Shown piece by piece: positions 50,961 to 64,000 of a stretch of 64,000 nucleotides of DNA. Position 1 is the first letter of the stretch; every line of letters begins with the position of its first letter. Location of the stretch: contig NC_058502.1 of assembly GCF_020382885.2 (NCBI RefSeq), positions 12,799,950-12,863,949 on the forward strand, read 5' to 3'. Made by a program: the position numbers and the translations under genes. The notes under the pieces were generated by a model. The model worked only from the letters and a program-made list of their open reading frames with translations. It searched no databases and was not told where the DNA came from. This stretch comes from Scatophagus argus (taxonomy: Eukaryota; Chordata; Actinopteri; Scatophagidae).

Positions 50961-52482
50961 CACACACACACACATAATCAGGAAGATGTCATCGGGGATA
51001 TCTCTGATGTGATTGCAGTTTAATGGCGTGATTTTCCTGTTAATTGTTAACCCGGGTTACTAAGCGAAAACATAGGCCGACGTAACATGTTTTTTTTTCC
51101 AATTTATCTCCACATATAAATTACGTAAATTGTACTAACTTCGTAGAAAACTTATATTTGCAGACATTAAAGCAACACGTGTCTTCTGTGTGCATAAAAG
51201 AGAAAACACTGTGGCAATGGCGGAGGAAGTGTTCAGACCCTTCAAAATAAAAGTGGCAACATATCATACTGTAAAGATAGCAAGTAAAGATCCTGCACTG
51301 AAGAAATGTTTCTGAAGTAAAAGTATACAGGCAAATATTCGCCGGTATATTTTAGCTATTATATTATTATGTAATACTGATACCTTGGAGACAGTGCATC
51401 CCTTCCAAACGATGACTTTATTATGTCAGGCCGACACAACAGTTTCCCTAGTGGGTCTGACATTTGTATAATGTTTAAGTGTGATATGGATATAAAGCCA
51501 GAGTAAACTGTGGATATTAGCAGAGTGCAAACCAATTGCCAGAAGCTCTGTGACTGACCCACTAAATCTGAAGGTTGTGTTCAGACATGAGATTAAGATG
51601 GTTTGGACTTAAAAAAAATTTAACTCGTCCAGTTTGGTTAATGACTAAACAGACCGAAACAGCCTCGGCTGTACTGATTGTAATGCTAATTAGCAAACGT
51701 TAGCATAATGACATGCTAAACTAAGATGGTGATTCTAGTAAACAGTATACCTGAGCATAATGTCAGCATTGTCATTGTGAGCATGTTTGCATAACAGATG
51801 TGGTTAGCATACTGAAGTTAGCATTTATCTCAAATTAAAGCTACCCACACTCTTTATGGGGGACTTGAGGGTCTCAGAAGAAGAAAACATTAAATTATAA
51901 TGGGAAATTGTGCAGATCAGTGCGGTGATGAGGTGAAACAGCTGGAGTTAAGATATTGAGCTAAAAGACACTGACGCCCTGTAGAGCTGAGGGGAACTGC
52001 AGAATCAGATGGTAGTTCTCTGTGGGTTTGTCACTGTAAGCACAACTTTTCATATAGCTGTGATCACTTGTCAATACACAAATACTGATTTGTGCAGCTT
52101 AAGCTTAATTAATATGTTTAAAAGAGAGTTTGATTAGTCATCATAAAGGCAGATCCGGGAAATTACGTACAGGTTGTGTTTTGACAATAACATGTAAAAC
52201 ACCTTGTCAGTATCCATAATGATTACAGTATCAAGTCTGCATCTTTGAGAAGTGAATAGCTAGCAAAAATAAATCTAAAAAAAGGTAAGACTCCACAGGA
52301 ACATTGCAGTACCACTGATGGCCACTGTCCTCTTTGGAAACAACATTCAAAAAAATCAACTTTTCTCTCCAGTCATTTCAATCTCAGATGTTGATTTAAT
52401 CTCTGTTAATGACAGCACTAGCAGCGATTTTGAAAAATTACCTCCTTAAGATATTCTGAAGATTACTTCAGTGATTTAGCAT
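50961..52482. other. elovl5-gclc intergenic, left part
   Basis: No gene was seen. It contains a MITE end at about 51213 and repeated TTAGCATAATG-like words around 51690-51810 of unknown nature. Otherwise it is AT-rich. Confidence 0.4.
51213..51345. mobile_element. MITE fragment (hAT-like)
   Basis: CAATGGCGGAGGAAGTGTTC, then AGACCCTT, resembles the CAGTGGTGGAAGAAGTATTC terminus; AAGTAAAGATCCTGCACTGA and GAAGTAAAAGTATAC follow as in full copies of this family. Confidence 0.5.
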
Positions 52483-52833
52483 AGCAGGCAGCACGGTGGT
52501 GCAGTGGTTTGCACTGTCACCTCATAGCAAGAGGGTTCCAGGTTCGAATCCCGGCCTGGGCCCTTCTATGTGAAGTTTACATGTTCTCCCTGTGCCTGCG
52601 TGGGTTTTCTCCTCCCACAATACCAAAAACATGCACATTAGGTTAATTGGCTACTCTAAATTGCCCCTAGGTGTGAGTGTGAGAGTGTGTGGTTGTTTGT
52701 CTTTGTGTGTCAGCCCTGCGATTGACTGGCGACCAGTCCAGGGTGTACCCCGCCTCTCGCCCGTAGTCAGCTGGGATAGGCTCCAGCTCCCCCGCGACCC
52801 TGACGGATAAGCGGTATAGAAAATGGATGGATG
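52483..52833 (+). mobile_element. tRNA-headed SINE with LINE-like tail
   Basis: The element is 351 bp, flanked by perfect 10-bp target duplications GATTTAGCAT (52473-52482 and 52834-52843). The head has a tRNA-like A box (GGTGCAGTGGTTTGC) and B box (GGTTCGAATCC at 52541-52551). The body includes AACATGCACATTAGGTTAAT and TGGCGACCAGTCCAGGGTGT, and the tail ends in ATGG repeats. The body and tail are shared with a widespread fish family. Pol III promoter boxes look intact. Confidence 0.88.
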
Positions 52834-52843
52834 GATTTAGCAT

Positions 52844-54620
52844 TGCACTGTCAAAACCTGACACCTACATTACCCAAAATGCAATGCTGTCAGGTGTGTT
52901 GCGCCAGTAGTTCTCACTTCCCAAGCCTCAAAAAGAGATAAGGGACAGATTTCGGATCAAATAGGTTTATCTGCAGCCACACAGTAGCTACAGAACATGG
53001 CTACCACATGACAAGCTTCACCCTTGAAATGGTTAGGGTAAGATCTCAATGGAGTGCATCATGTAATGAAGTGAGTGAAGACTGCAGCTGGGCCTTTCCC
53101 CTGTAGAGACCTGGTAAGCTCACTTAGAGAGCTTACCAGTTTTTTTTTCCCATTTTGTAGTCTTCAGCCCCAGGTGGGTGCTACCTGAAATGACATCAAC
53201 TGAGGCAACTTATCAGACTTTGTCCTGATCCCTCTGGAGCTACAAAAGGCTCTAACCTTTTCACGAGCTCTCCCCAAGGCCTGCAAACAGACTTTGATGT
53301 GTAAACTTTGAAATTGTTTTCCTTTAGTTGCTGGCTGCACACACACTGCATAAGCTTTAATCATTGATGGCAGACAATAAAGGTGGTTTCTACATATCAC
53401 AGCAGGGGAAAACACAGGTGTGAATAACAGAATTGATGATAGCTGAATTAATATAACAAGATCAGTTTCAGGGTTCTGGTATTGTGCATGATGGCTCACT
53501 GTCACACAGACATGGCTTGAATAGAACAGAGCCATTATTGTTATCAGTAAAACCTATTCTTTCTATTACAAGTGAACATGTCTGCATGAAAAAAGGCCCA
53601 TTTCTCCTCAGGATTAGAGGGGACAGATGGCTGTACTAAAATCTACTGACCTGCTGCATATTTAATGTTTGAAAAAAAAAAAAAAGTTTCACATCCAGGT
53701 TGTAATCAAGTCCTGTCACAAAACTTGTGTTTTTATTTACACAGATCTCTCAAAGGTGCTTATTTGTGAATGTTTTAGCTGACAATTTCATGGTCATGTT
53801 GGTGGTCTCATGTCACCACATTTTCCCAATATTCTTATTCTGAGACCAGGGCCTTTTGCTTGTTTTCTTTTGCAGAATAAGCCTATGCTTTATGTCAGTC
53901 CACAGGATGGACCTTTACCAGCCATAATCACTATCTAGTCCGAGCACTGACTTTGTCCAAGCGGTCAAACTGAGGCGTTGCTTGCATTCGTCACTGCAGC
54001 TCAGTATTCTGTAAAGCTGTGGTTCAATGCCACCATCTTGTGGATCAAAATGTTCAGGTACCGGAAGTCCCCCTTACTTGTGATTTAGCACCATCATCAT
54101 GTCAAAATTGTATCTATTACTATGATTTCTGACTGAATGCCTGCAAAACTAATGGCATTCCTATCAGCCTCACTTATAATCTGTGTTTGGTGATAAGTAG
54201 CGAATTTTGGCATACTAATACACTAAACTAAGATGCTGCAAATGGTTAGCATAGCTTTAGTTTAGATAATGGAAGGGGGCATAGTGGTAAGACTGTAAAG
54301 AAGCCCAGCTCAAACACCATCACCATCATAACAGTTTATGTTTTAAATTTTTGTGTAAGAACAAGAGTTAATTTTGGATGCTTTCCAACAGCCAGATTTG
54401 ATAAATGTACTTACTGCAGTCATTCCTGCAGGCATGTCTGTCAAAGCTAATATGACTAGTTGCAAGGATTTCAAGACATGTTTATGCAGGCAAACAAGAT
54501 CATACCTGACAACGTGGATTTTGTGGAGACTCAGTTAGCATATTTGAGAAAATTAAATCCATTCCGTTTTAAAGAAGAGCATTCCTTAAAACATCTGAAG
54601 CAACTGTAAGAAAACTGACC
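52844..54620. other. elovl5-gclc intergenic, right part
   Basis: I see no gene, RNA or clear mobile element in this AT-rich stretch. A 14-base A run lies at about 53672. Confidence 0.45.
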
Positions 54621-54638
54621 AAATTGCTGTTGTACAGA

Positions 54639-54644
54639 TTTATT
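54639..54644 (-). terminator. gclc: gclc poly(A) signal (candidate)
   Basis: TTTATT on plus, AATAAA on minus, about 620 bp beyond the gclc stop. Other weaker hexamers lie between, so shorter 3' UTRs are possible. Confidence 0.4.
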
Positions 54645-55046
54645 TTGAAGCAGCATCACAATGCAAACAATGGTTCACCATTTCCAAATGAATGCACCAC
54701 TACTTTCAAGGTCCCACTATATTATCAGCAGAGCAAAGCAAACATCGTTCTCAAAATGCAAAAAGAATGAAAAGATCTCTACTAAACATGAAGAAAGCCC
54801 CAAGGGGAAAAAAAAGCAACCCCCACCCCCCAAAAAAATGTTAATGTTTTCAAGAGCAGAAGTACAGTATTTACAGAACACAAGATTAAAAGCAGACTAC
54901 TGTACAACTCTTTGCTACATTTACATTCTCACACATATAGGCTTAATTTCCAGAGAAAAATAAATACACATCTGATTTCTATTACACAAGCTTTTGTGTG
55001 CCTTAACCCTATTAAAATAATTTTGTAATCATAAAAATCTGGTACA

Positions 55047-55104
55047 GTATATATATATATAGATATGTATATTATATATATCTATATATATATAATATAC
55101 ATAT
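55047..55104. repeat. AT-rich palindrome in gclc 3' UTR
   Basis: GTATATATATATATAGATAT followed by its inverse, with a short centre (GTATATTA), can fold into a long hairpin of A-U pairs. It lies about 160-215 bp after the gclc stop in the transcribed 3' UTR. It may be simple TA expansion, but the paired interruptions (AGATAT with ATATCT) make it a true inverted repeat. Confidence 0.65.
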
Positions 55105-55260
55105 ACATTTCAATGCAGCTGTGTGTCTTGCAACACACACAAGCTGTTTTGCATTCTCTTTAAATCGGACCATTTCCATTCAGCGCCATACATTTGGTCT
55201 TTCTTTACATACAAGTTTGATGATGACGATGATGATGATGATGCATCCTTACAGCGCTTC

Positions 55261-58200
55261 TCATTTGAACTTGTTAACTGGGTTTCCAATGAGCTCCGGG
55301 CACTGCTCTTCGCCTTTCGCGATCCTGTCGCACTTTCTGAACAGGTCGTAGTTGATCTTGTCAGTTATGACGCTGTCCTGCTTATACTGCGGGTGCTTTG
55401 CAACGAATTCCCTCATCCACTTGGCCATGGTCATCAGTTCGCCTGAATCACATCAACAAATTTAGAGTTATGCTCAGAGCTTAAGATAAAGAGAAATTCT
55501 GCCCTTTCCTGATAAGAACATAAACTTTAATGCACATTTACCTGAGGCACGTTTCTTGATGAGTTTCAGGTAATTCAGAATGGTGCACCTGGTGTCCACA
55601 TCAACTTCCATGTTTTCCAGATAGCAGTTAAGAATCGGAATAAGGCCTTGGAATACTCCCTCCTGGTGATTAAAAAGACAGAGGCAAACAGCAGTAATTG
55701 TTAGATGGTTTAAAACAACAGTCATGCCAGCAACTCTCTAAGGTTGTACTTAAGCAGCTGTGATTTGAACTAAATAATTAAAAGGCATTTACAGTGTTGT
55801 CAGAACGGACAAGATGGAACAGAACAACTGCACATTTTTCCACCTCGGGAGTTTTCAAGTTTATTTCAAGATAGTAAAGAAATACTGCTGGCCTTTTAGT
55901 CATGTAATTTAAAGTGAAATGGGAAATTTTATGGTAATCCATTCAACAAGTTCATGTAAAACTGCAAATGTCAACCCCTTGGTGGCGCCACAGAATAAGT
56001 GAAGAGATACAAGTTGGTAATATTCATCCGCTGGGGACCATGCCTGTCTTTATAAAATTTCACATCGAACCATCTAACAGGTCGTCAGTGCCATCCATTT
56101 ATCTGCACTGCTAACATGGGTAAAAGATCAAGTCATTAAGTGTAAGACAATAATCACCTTTCCGTTGATGATGGTGTCAATGCTCATCAGCGTGTACTCC
56201 TCATTACCACCGTCAGCCTCCAAGCCATTCTGAGCAGAGGCAGTGCCATCAAGGACGGGGTTGCAGCCTGTTGGTGGGCAATACTGATGAATCAGCAACT
56301 CCTGTCTGAGGCATTCACTGAAAGTATCAACCTGAAGTTTCACTTCTTGGTTTACCAACCTTTGAAGATGTCCTTTCGGAAATAAAACATGCCCTCCTGG
56401 ACAGCGTTCCTCTTTTGTGCAACCTTCATGTTTTCATCAACCTAATGAACGATAAGTGTATCACGGCACTGTGTGTGTAACATAGGTCCTACTTCATGAA
56501 TTAAACATCACTTGACATTTTACAATGGACTAGAGCTGTAGCTGTCTTCACCTTTGACAAGGGGATCAAAAAGTCCAGCTTGTAGGACAAGATCACTCTG
56601 GTAAGCAGAACGACAAAGACCACGTATGCAGCGTTTTCAAAGTCAGTTAGCTGCACCTGAAAAATAAAATCAAAAAATAGAAGTATATCACTCTTAGGGC
56701 TTTTCTGTACATGAAGTAGATAAAAGCCTAAGTCATGGTGCTGTTGGTTATTACCTCCATGGGGCGGAACTCAACTCTCCAGCCGATATCAGAGTTTGGA
56801 GGCGGAGGTTTGAACCTCATCGTCTGCCAGTTGGTCGACTGCAGGTTCTGCGAGAACACAAGTCTGGTTAAACACAAGTCTGTTTAACTGTGTTTTGGCT
56901 CTCTTCATAGGAATTGCTTAATCGACGCAGAAAGGCTCACCTCGAAGTGATCAGACTCGTTCTCATCATCCAAGTGAATTTTCTCTTCAAAGACGGAGAG
57001 CGGATCTCGGATGAAGAGGTGAGCTATGTGTTGAGCCAGGAGCTTGTCAATTCCTGCGCACAAATTATTGTGATTACTCTTTAATCTACAAGCGTGTACT
57101 GGAGGATTTTAACTGTGAAGCTGAATATTTGCTTTTATTTAACACACTTCTTGCGGATTTGCATTTCACACATGTTGGTTTCTCCATTTTCAGATGCATA
57201 CCTGCGTCGAGCAGCTGCTTGTTGATCTCCTCATCTATCGTCAAATCAATGTCGTTGTACTTCTCGCTGCAGCTAGACAGGTAGCTGTCGATTGAATCGT
57301 ATCTTGACTTGAAGATCCTGTATTTGTTGTTTTTCAGTGGCTGCAAAGGAAAAACAAATCATACATGAAACTCAAACTACAAACCCAAAGCATCAGCATT
57401 TTTACAAGCAATTATAGCAATTATATAGCATCATCTAGTTATCTGTTTTTTGCATGGAGAATCTCTCACTGCAGAAGTTTACTTTCATTTGTGGTGACAC
57501 GCTCAGTCATTCAGTTACTTTAAGTGGTAGACAGAAATAATATGAGACGTCAAACAAATCACGTTCCAAAAAAAAAAAAAAAAAAGATTTATTCTATTGA
57601 TCAAAACATATTTCTTGCACGCGGAGGTTCTTCACCTTGAGCCCGCGTTCCTCCTGTGTCCTGTCATCCACCGAGGCGGAGATAACTCCCCAGCGGCAAT
57701 CGTTATCTGACACATAGCCTCTGTAGAAGGGTGAGGCTGCACTCAGCGCCATCTGTAAAGAGCCAAAACAGTATTCAGCTGTGTTTTACAAAATTATACG
57801 AACAAAACAAAAGTCCTGCATCTCCGAAATAATATTTATTTAGATGTCATAAAAGTCAGGTTCAGTTTTGTTTTAGTCAACCTAGTCTTTTATATTTTAC
57901 ACATAACAATCTTGCACTTTACTACACAAATTCTGCATAGTCACCTCCAGCTCAAGGAGGGGTCACGTAATTATCAAAATGAAAAAAATTTAAAAAAAAC
58001 TCACACGCCTTATCTACTCACCACTATAGGGCAGAATGTTGCCAGCTGGTCATAAAGGTATCTTGCCTCATCAATGCTACAAGCTTGGAATGTCACCTGC
58101 AGAAGCATCATAAAAAAAGAGGCTGAAGTGCATTTATAAATCACTTATTGGGATTGTAAAGCTCGAGCCAGACAAAGGCTAAAACAGCTGAGGTCAAACC

Positions 58201-61200
58201 ATCTTTATCACGGCACTGTTTGAAAACAAAAAACAGTTTGTTCAGTACCTGCAGACAACAGTTGCCCATGCCAAAACCCATGGCGTCCATGTAGATATGA
58301 TCAGGCAGAGCTGCCCTCGCTGCTTCACCATCGTCTTCAGGAAACTCCTCCACGAATGGAGATGGAGTGCACTTGTCTTTGAAGACTGAAACATGAAGAG
58401 GAATATAGTCTTATTCGTTTAGTTTGTTCCATTCAGTCTGAGAGGCAAAATGAAATGCACTTTTAATCATCAAAACTGTAATGCTAGTAGTTTTTTATTA
58501 TTAAAAAGGAAGATCTGGGAGGGAAGCATGTTGGGGTGTGCGTTTGACTGATAGCAGCTGGCAGGCTGACTGAGTGCCAGTGTTACAGCGAAGAGAGTGA
58601 GAGACTAAGCAAACAAACTTGTGCTCAGGCCTACATTGGCAGACGGCGGCCCTGCCTTACTGCCGCCACAAAGAACCTTTATTAACCTGGCTTTGTTATC
58701 AGAGTCATTGCTGTTCTTCTTCTCTGAATTGCTAACAGCTGCCAGCTGCTATTCAAATCCCCGAGTGACTGTCTGCTCAGTCTCTGACAGAACGCTGCTG
58801 CCCTCTGTGAGGATTTGATGGGTTGCATCGAAATGAGGTCTTCATCTAAGCAGATGAAGAACTAACAGCATTCTGCTGAATTAGTGCAAAACTCGAAACC
58901 AAAAAAATATAAAATATAACTTTCTCTCTTTTAGGTTCTGTTTTTTTCTTGAAGACTGGACAAGTAATTTATAGAGCAGATATGTATGCAGGCAAAAAAG
59001 AAAAGAAAAGAAAAGAAAAAATAAAGCAATAAAGCAAATTTAATTTCAGTTGGACTCACTCGGTACGTTAATCACGACTTTCTCTCCTCTTCTGTGACGT
59101 ATGTTTCTGGTAAGGGTGCTGAAAAAGCAAATCCACACACACACGCAATCATGTAAACACCCAAAAACACACACTTTATTGTAGAAAAGCATCCAAATAT
59201 ATGCAATGAAAGGATTATGCAGGTCTCTACAAAATCTTCCAGCACCTACGGTAAAATTTAGCCATAAATAGACTGACTGATTTCTGAGGCTGACACCAAC
59301 ATTTGGAGATTTAAGAACTTCTGGAGATTTGGCTGATAGCAATTTTGTTTCCTTTTTCTGAACGATCACAAACATAGCACAGACTGTGGTCTCTTCAATT
59401 ATTTGTAATTTAATTTGTATTACAAGTTCTTGCTCATCGTGACCAAAGGAGATAATAATCCTGCAATTAAGCAGTAAACTGAAGTATTGTCTAATTAAAG
59501 AAAAAAAAAAAACACATCAGTGGGGCAGCCACACATTCACACCACGTTTTAACCATGAAGCCTACCTGAATCTTGGATGTCTGTTGATGGCTTCATCTGG
59601 GAAAAACAATGACTTGGACACTCCCTTTTCGACTGGGGTCGGCCGGTACTCCGGTTTGGTGAAACCTGAACAACCCAACCTAAACAAAGCACACACAAAA
59701 CACACACAGCTATTACAGGGCAGCAATAAAAAAATTATTGTGATAAATAGTTATTCTCACAAATTGCCAGAAAACTAAGAAACGCAATTACCGTTATTTC
59801 CAGACTATAAGTCGCTACTTTTTTCACATGCTTTGAACCCTGCAGCTTAAACAATGTTGCGGGTAATTTATGGATTTTGCCTCAAGACGTAAGTGACATT
59901 GAAAGCGACAATGAAAGAGAGACTGACAACATGGACACCTGCAGCTTACAGGCAATTGCGGCCTATGTATGTACTAGTGTTTTTTTCTTTTCAAGTTTTT
60001 TTCTTTTTTTAAATCACTGGTGACATTTGTTGCCAATTAATTTCTGATCAATTGACTGGTAATCAGCTGATTGCCTAATAGCTGAAGCTCTAAAATATTA
60101 CGATGTCAATTACAACATCGCACATTTCTGTTGCTTGTGCTGTCAAATGCAATCAAACATTATTTCAAAAACTTAAGAGCACCTTATGGCCAAGATTTTA
60201 AATTTAGAAAATCAATGAAATTGGTAAATGAAATATTGTGCATGCAACATATCAAACCATGGACGTGATTTGTTTCTGTTTTCTTCTAATCGACAGACGA
60301 GTATTAAAAAGAGGGTTAAAACACTCAGCAACGTACATTGGAAATGAGGTGATGGTGCACAGGGTTTCATTCTGGTTGAGGACCGATGAGGCCTCTCGTC
60401 GCCTCTTCCCCATGTTGCCCTCCACAGTGTTGAACTCCGACATGGTCCCGCCGTACGGCTGCCCTGGCGTGCCTTCAATCATGTAGCTGCCGTACTCTGG
60501 CCTCCAAAGCGTGGGGTGGCTGCAAACGCACAAAAAGGGTTATGAAAACGTCCTGCTTTTACAGGTCAGCAAGGAAGAAGAGTACCATGGAAAACGCCCT
60601 GGTCTCAGTATCATGATGGCCTTTCTGATTCATTAAACTGACGACTCTCCCCTTCATTGTATGCCAGCCAGAATCTTGGCAAGGCAAAATTAACGAGACG
60701 TATTTGTGCTCCAGAGCGTGCTCTTTGGTGTGTGCAACAGAGGGGCAGTAATGAGGAATGCATCGACTCTACTATTCCCACTGACACTGGTATTTCCCCT
60801 GGGTGAAGTTGGCTCCACAGATTTAGACCGACGTCATGGGCAGCAGTCAAACATAACACTCATGAGCTTGTACAAACACATTTACAACGCCTGCAGAGAA
60901 TTCCTCGTCCCAAAGAAATGTTACTACAGTTTAGGCTTGCAAACGGCATTCGCAAGAACAGCTCTTGATTGTTATCACTCACAGATGTCCAGAGGCAAAA
61001 GGTCTTCACTTCGCCTCTACAGGTTGGAGCTTTTAGGTATTAATCTATAGCACTTTCCTAAAAGGTTCAACATCTTATAAAAACAAGACTTGTTTGTTTC
61101 TACCATCTCACATGTGATGCTAAAAAAAGAGAGAATTGGATTCACATTTTTGTTTCACTTAGGGTTGAAGTAGGGAAGTAGTAAATTTAGAAATACTAAA

Positions 61201-63656
61201 TTAATTAATACCAAAATTGATCATACTGCCCATAACAACCAAGAACTACTAGTGAAGTCGCTGTTACACTTCTTGACACCAAGTAGCCAGTACTAGTCTT
61301 TCACAACCGCCTACTCCTGCCGTGATCGCATTCCAGTCGAAGATCTTAAGTAACCACTGTTGGACTATATGCAAACAGAAACAGGACTTGTATGTCAATA
61401 ATCTCATGTAATATGAATGATGAATGAATTGGGACTTTGATAGTCAAAGCGTCAGCAGCACATAAGCTTGCATGCAAATTCAGTGTATGGCAAACACGGT
61501 GAGACGGATCTGTTTGACTACAGGGTAACCAGACTTGCCTCTGCTGTACTGCAATCTACTACTGAGTGTGTTAAGTTTGACTGCTGGGTGAACTCTTGTC
61601 GGCCCTAGGCCTGCTAGAGATCCGAGTAGATCTCCAGGCAACCAGCTAAAACAGAGAGAGCTTAAAAAAAAAAAATAGACCACAATATACAATATACAAT
61701 GTACAAATAGAGATGAGGAGTGTGATGCCTACACTGATGCCTGCGACTAAATGCCAGACCTGTTATGATCCACTAACATTAGGCCCAATATAAGATTTAT
61801 TCATGTTATAATGGGCCTAATTTTAATGGATCGTAACATGGCTGGCATGGCATTAAAAGGCAGAAACTCAGGTCCAAAATGAAACCAAACGTTTCTATGG
61901 ATGTTAGTTTCTAAGCCAAGACAAATGCCAAAATTTAGCCTTCAGAGTAGAAAAGCTGAATGCCTTTTGCTACATCGTGTCTAATGCAAATGAGATAACA
62001 AACCGAAGCAGTTGTTGATCACTTGCAGCCCGTAAAGATTTATGAAGAGGAGCTGGGAGTCAGCCGCAATATACTGTTAATATACTGTTATCAGTCAATA
62101 ATAAACAAAATCAATCAGCCAGCCACGAGACGTCCTTGAGAACAGAACAGCCATAAACGTGCACAAAAACAGATGCACACAGATGACCAAATGCATCATC
62201 TCTAGGGCGTCTTGACCAATGCGTTACACAATAGCAAATGTATCAAATTTTTCTGATACATTAGTCCATTAAGAGTTTTGCGCACTATTACAGGTCTGTT
62301 TACGATGAAGCAGAGTGGAGCTCTGCTAATGCATCCCAGTTTGTTTTGATTTCGAGTGGATGTAGGAGAGTGCTCAAAGTAACTGAGGCGATGGACCAAG
62401 TGCTGCATAACAGTAAAAACATTAAAATATGGGGGAAAAAACAAAAAAACGCTAAGGTCACTTATGCTACATGTCCCAAATATTAATACTTAATTAACAT
62501 TTAATACTAAATTTTCACGCCATGTCATCCAGACACTAAACAAATGATGAAGTCACAGTAACTATAGAACACTTTGGATTAGATTTTTAGACTTAATTCT
62601 GATATGCTGCCAAAGTCTACTGGTATTCATCACATTTAATATTTGATCAATAAAATTTATTTCACTTTTATCGGGCCAACAACTAAACTGATTTCCATAT
62701 GTCCTTCTTTATGGCTCAGTGTCAGATCTCCAGCATTCCTCTCTTGCTTTATTTGCACAAACATTGTTGCTTTTGCTCTATTATTTTCTTATATCCCTCA
62801 TAACTCTCCATTATGAGAACCTGTTTCTCTTAAGTGAAGTAGCTGAAATGCGACTGGTTCTTTCTGCACAGAAGAAGAGTAACATGACGCCCCAAAGGTC
62901 CCTTTTGAATGGGAAAGCATGCACAGTGCCTGAAGCAGGAAGGTTGGTATGAAGTCCCAATTCATCATCTGTGATTGATGTTTTTGGTTTTGTCAGGACG
63001 ACTCACGCAAAGAAGGAACGGCTATGTTGAACCAGTGATATAACACCCCCCTCAGAGGTCTTACAAGCCAAAATAAAATAAGCATTTGGGTGTGTAGTGG
63101 CTTTAGTGATGATAATACAAGTACCTGTGGAAGCAATGCATGTCAATCAACCTTTCACATAGAGTTTTGTCTTGCCTCTACCAGGATTAATCTGAATCAC
63201 CATCAGCTCCCTGTGACCCAAAGCAAACACTTAACAACAGCACTGCAAGTATTGGAATTTGAGGTGTGGCATTTACTTTGTCATCGAAATGTCATTCAAA
63301 AATCATACAAAAATTTGTGATTATCTATGATTATCTATGGAAAAGAAGGCTTTAACTTGGACGACAACTCTCCACAAAATAAATATGTACTTAAGGGGAG
63401 GGAAACAAAGTTGAAGTCAAACAAAGAAACTCATCAAAATAAACCTACTCAGTCTAAATACATCTAGATCTTTCCATGTCTGGAATATTCAGCTGAATAT
63501 TGTTCTGTATGTATTGCTGATGTTCTTTGGAGAGCTTACTCACTTGGGGTTTATCTTTTCCCCCTGGTCTTGGAGAGTTTGCAGAACATCTCCGCCGTTC
63601 AGGACCAGTCGAACCTTTTCATCCTTGTCATCCAATTCCACCAACATGTACTCAAC
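55261..63656 (-). CDS. gclc: gclc, glutamate-cysteine ligase catalytic subunit (5' exon missing)
   Basis: Fifteen coding exons: 63656-63544, 60519-60337, 59679-59566, 59118-59060, 58385-58249, 58096-58022, 57752-57636, 57340-57202, 57053-56941, 56847-56755, 56656-56552, 56441-56360, 56267-56158, 55662-55542, 55442-55261. They total 1743 nt, 580 residues plus TGA. Human GCLC has about 637, so roughly the first 50 residues (exon 1) lie beyond 64000. Clear hallmarks are [50 protein letters not shown], the GMGNCCLQ cysteine pair, [56 protein letters not shown] and [14 protein letters not shown]. It makes gamma-glutamylcysteine, the rate-limiting step of glutathione synthesis. The C-terminus ([13 protein letters not shown]) is shorter than the human tail. 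All junctions keep phase. Confidence 0.96.
60520..63543 (-). other. gclc: gclc intron 2
   Basis: This is the longest gclc intron in the window, about 3 kb. No exon of another gene or recognisable element was found. A 12-base A run lies near 61664. Confidence 0.5.
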
Positions 63657-64000
63657 CTCAAAGTAAAAAGAAAAAAAACAACAAAAAAACGAATAAATAA
63701 ATAAACAGGACACATTATCAATCCAGTCAAAACACTGTATTGCAGACTTTTCTAAAATCTAAACCAGGTTTTGCACCAATGCCAGCACAAAGAGACATTT
63801 TCAAGATCAGACAGGGACGCCATCACATCAGTTCCAATTCATCAGTTATGTTACCTTGACTTTGACTCTGGTACCCTGTAATCCCCTGTCTGAAAGAGGG
63901 ATTTATCTATAACAACAGCATTCCACATCGTTCGAAGTGAAAACACTTTGGTCAAGCTGTAGCACACTGAAGTTTTGTGGACTGGCGGTGGGCAAAAACT
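63657..64000 (-). other. gclc: gclc intron 1 (partial)
   Basis: This is sequence upstream of the exon that starts [10 protein letters not shown]. The acceptor TTTGAG|GTTGAG is at 63657. It contains an A/AAC-rich stretch at 63666-63700. Exon 1 is not in the window. Confidence 0.6.

Noticed and set aside
52492-52560. Possible tRNA gene
   Set aside because: A and B boxes are present, but the flanking target duplications and LINE-like tail show a SINE head, and I could not fold a proper cloverleaf.
52592-52864. Short frames in both strands near 52.7 kb
   Set aside because: Inside the SINE body, which is noncoding.
55123-55446. 107-codon plus-strand frame
   Set aside because: Antisense of the last gclc exon.

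Overview
The window is vertebrate nuclear DNA, most likely from a percomorph teleost. Multi-exon genes have GT-AG introns of about 0.1-4 kb, and the intergenic DNA holds fish-type transposons (Tc1/mariner, L2/Rex-like LINE tails, hAT-like MITEs, a tRNA-headed SINE). I read it by eye. Exon ends were chosen so that splice sites, reading phase and family protein all agree; noncoding boundaries are approximate.

Layout, left to right: the last two exons of agpat5 (+, 1582-3146); tmem14a (+, 7024-7727); an alpha-class glutathione S-transferase, GST-A (-, 8492-10132); a scrambled segment derived from the cilk1 locus (10671-14310); a second GST, GST-B (-, 15029-16698); a 7SK snRNA gene (+, about 17211-17518); cilk1/ick kinase (-, 19150-24559); fbxo9 (+, 27873-34612) with an intact Tc1-like transposon in one intron; a gene-poor stretch (35-40.5 kb); elovl5 (-, 40602-46720, noncoding first exon near 50.7 kb); a gene-poor stretch with a SINE (51-54.6 kb); and gclc (-, 55261-63656, first exon beyond the right edge). 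From memory of the human map, the order tmem14a-GSTA-7SK-cilk1-fbxo9-elovl5-gclc matches human 6p12, except that I see no gcm1 between fbxo9 and elovl5.

The most interesting structure is a tandem duplication that ran from the last exon of tmem14a, through GST and 7SK, into coding exon 2 of cilk1. In the left copy the 7SK body and the cilk1 3' exons have since been lost. That copy keeps a GST, a 7SK promoter with what looks like about 30 bp of a 7SK 5' end, a piece of cilk1 intron invaded by LINE fragments, and 47 bp of a cilk1 exon joined through 11 bp of filler to the tmem14a 3' UTR.

Functionally, gclc starts glutathione synthesis and the two GSTs use glutathione, so both ends of one pathway lie in this block. 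The other genes serve phosphatidic acid synthesis (agpat5), fatty-acid elongation (elovl5), ciliary kinase signalling (cilk1), ubiquitin ligation (fbxo9) and control of Pol II elongation (7SK).
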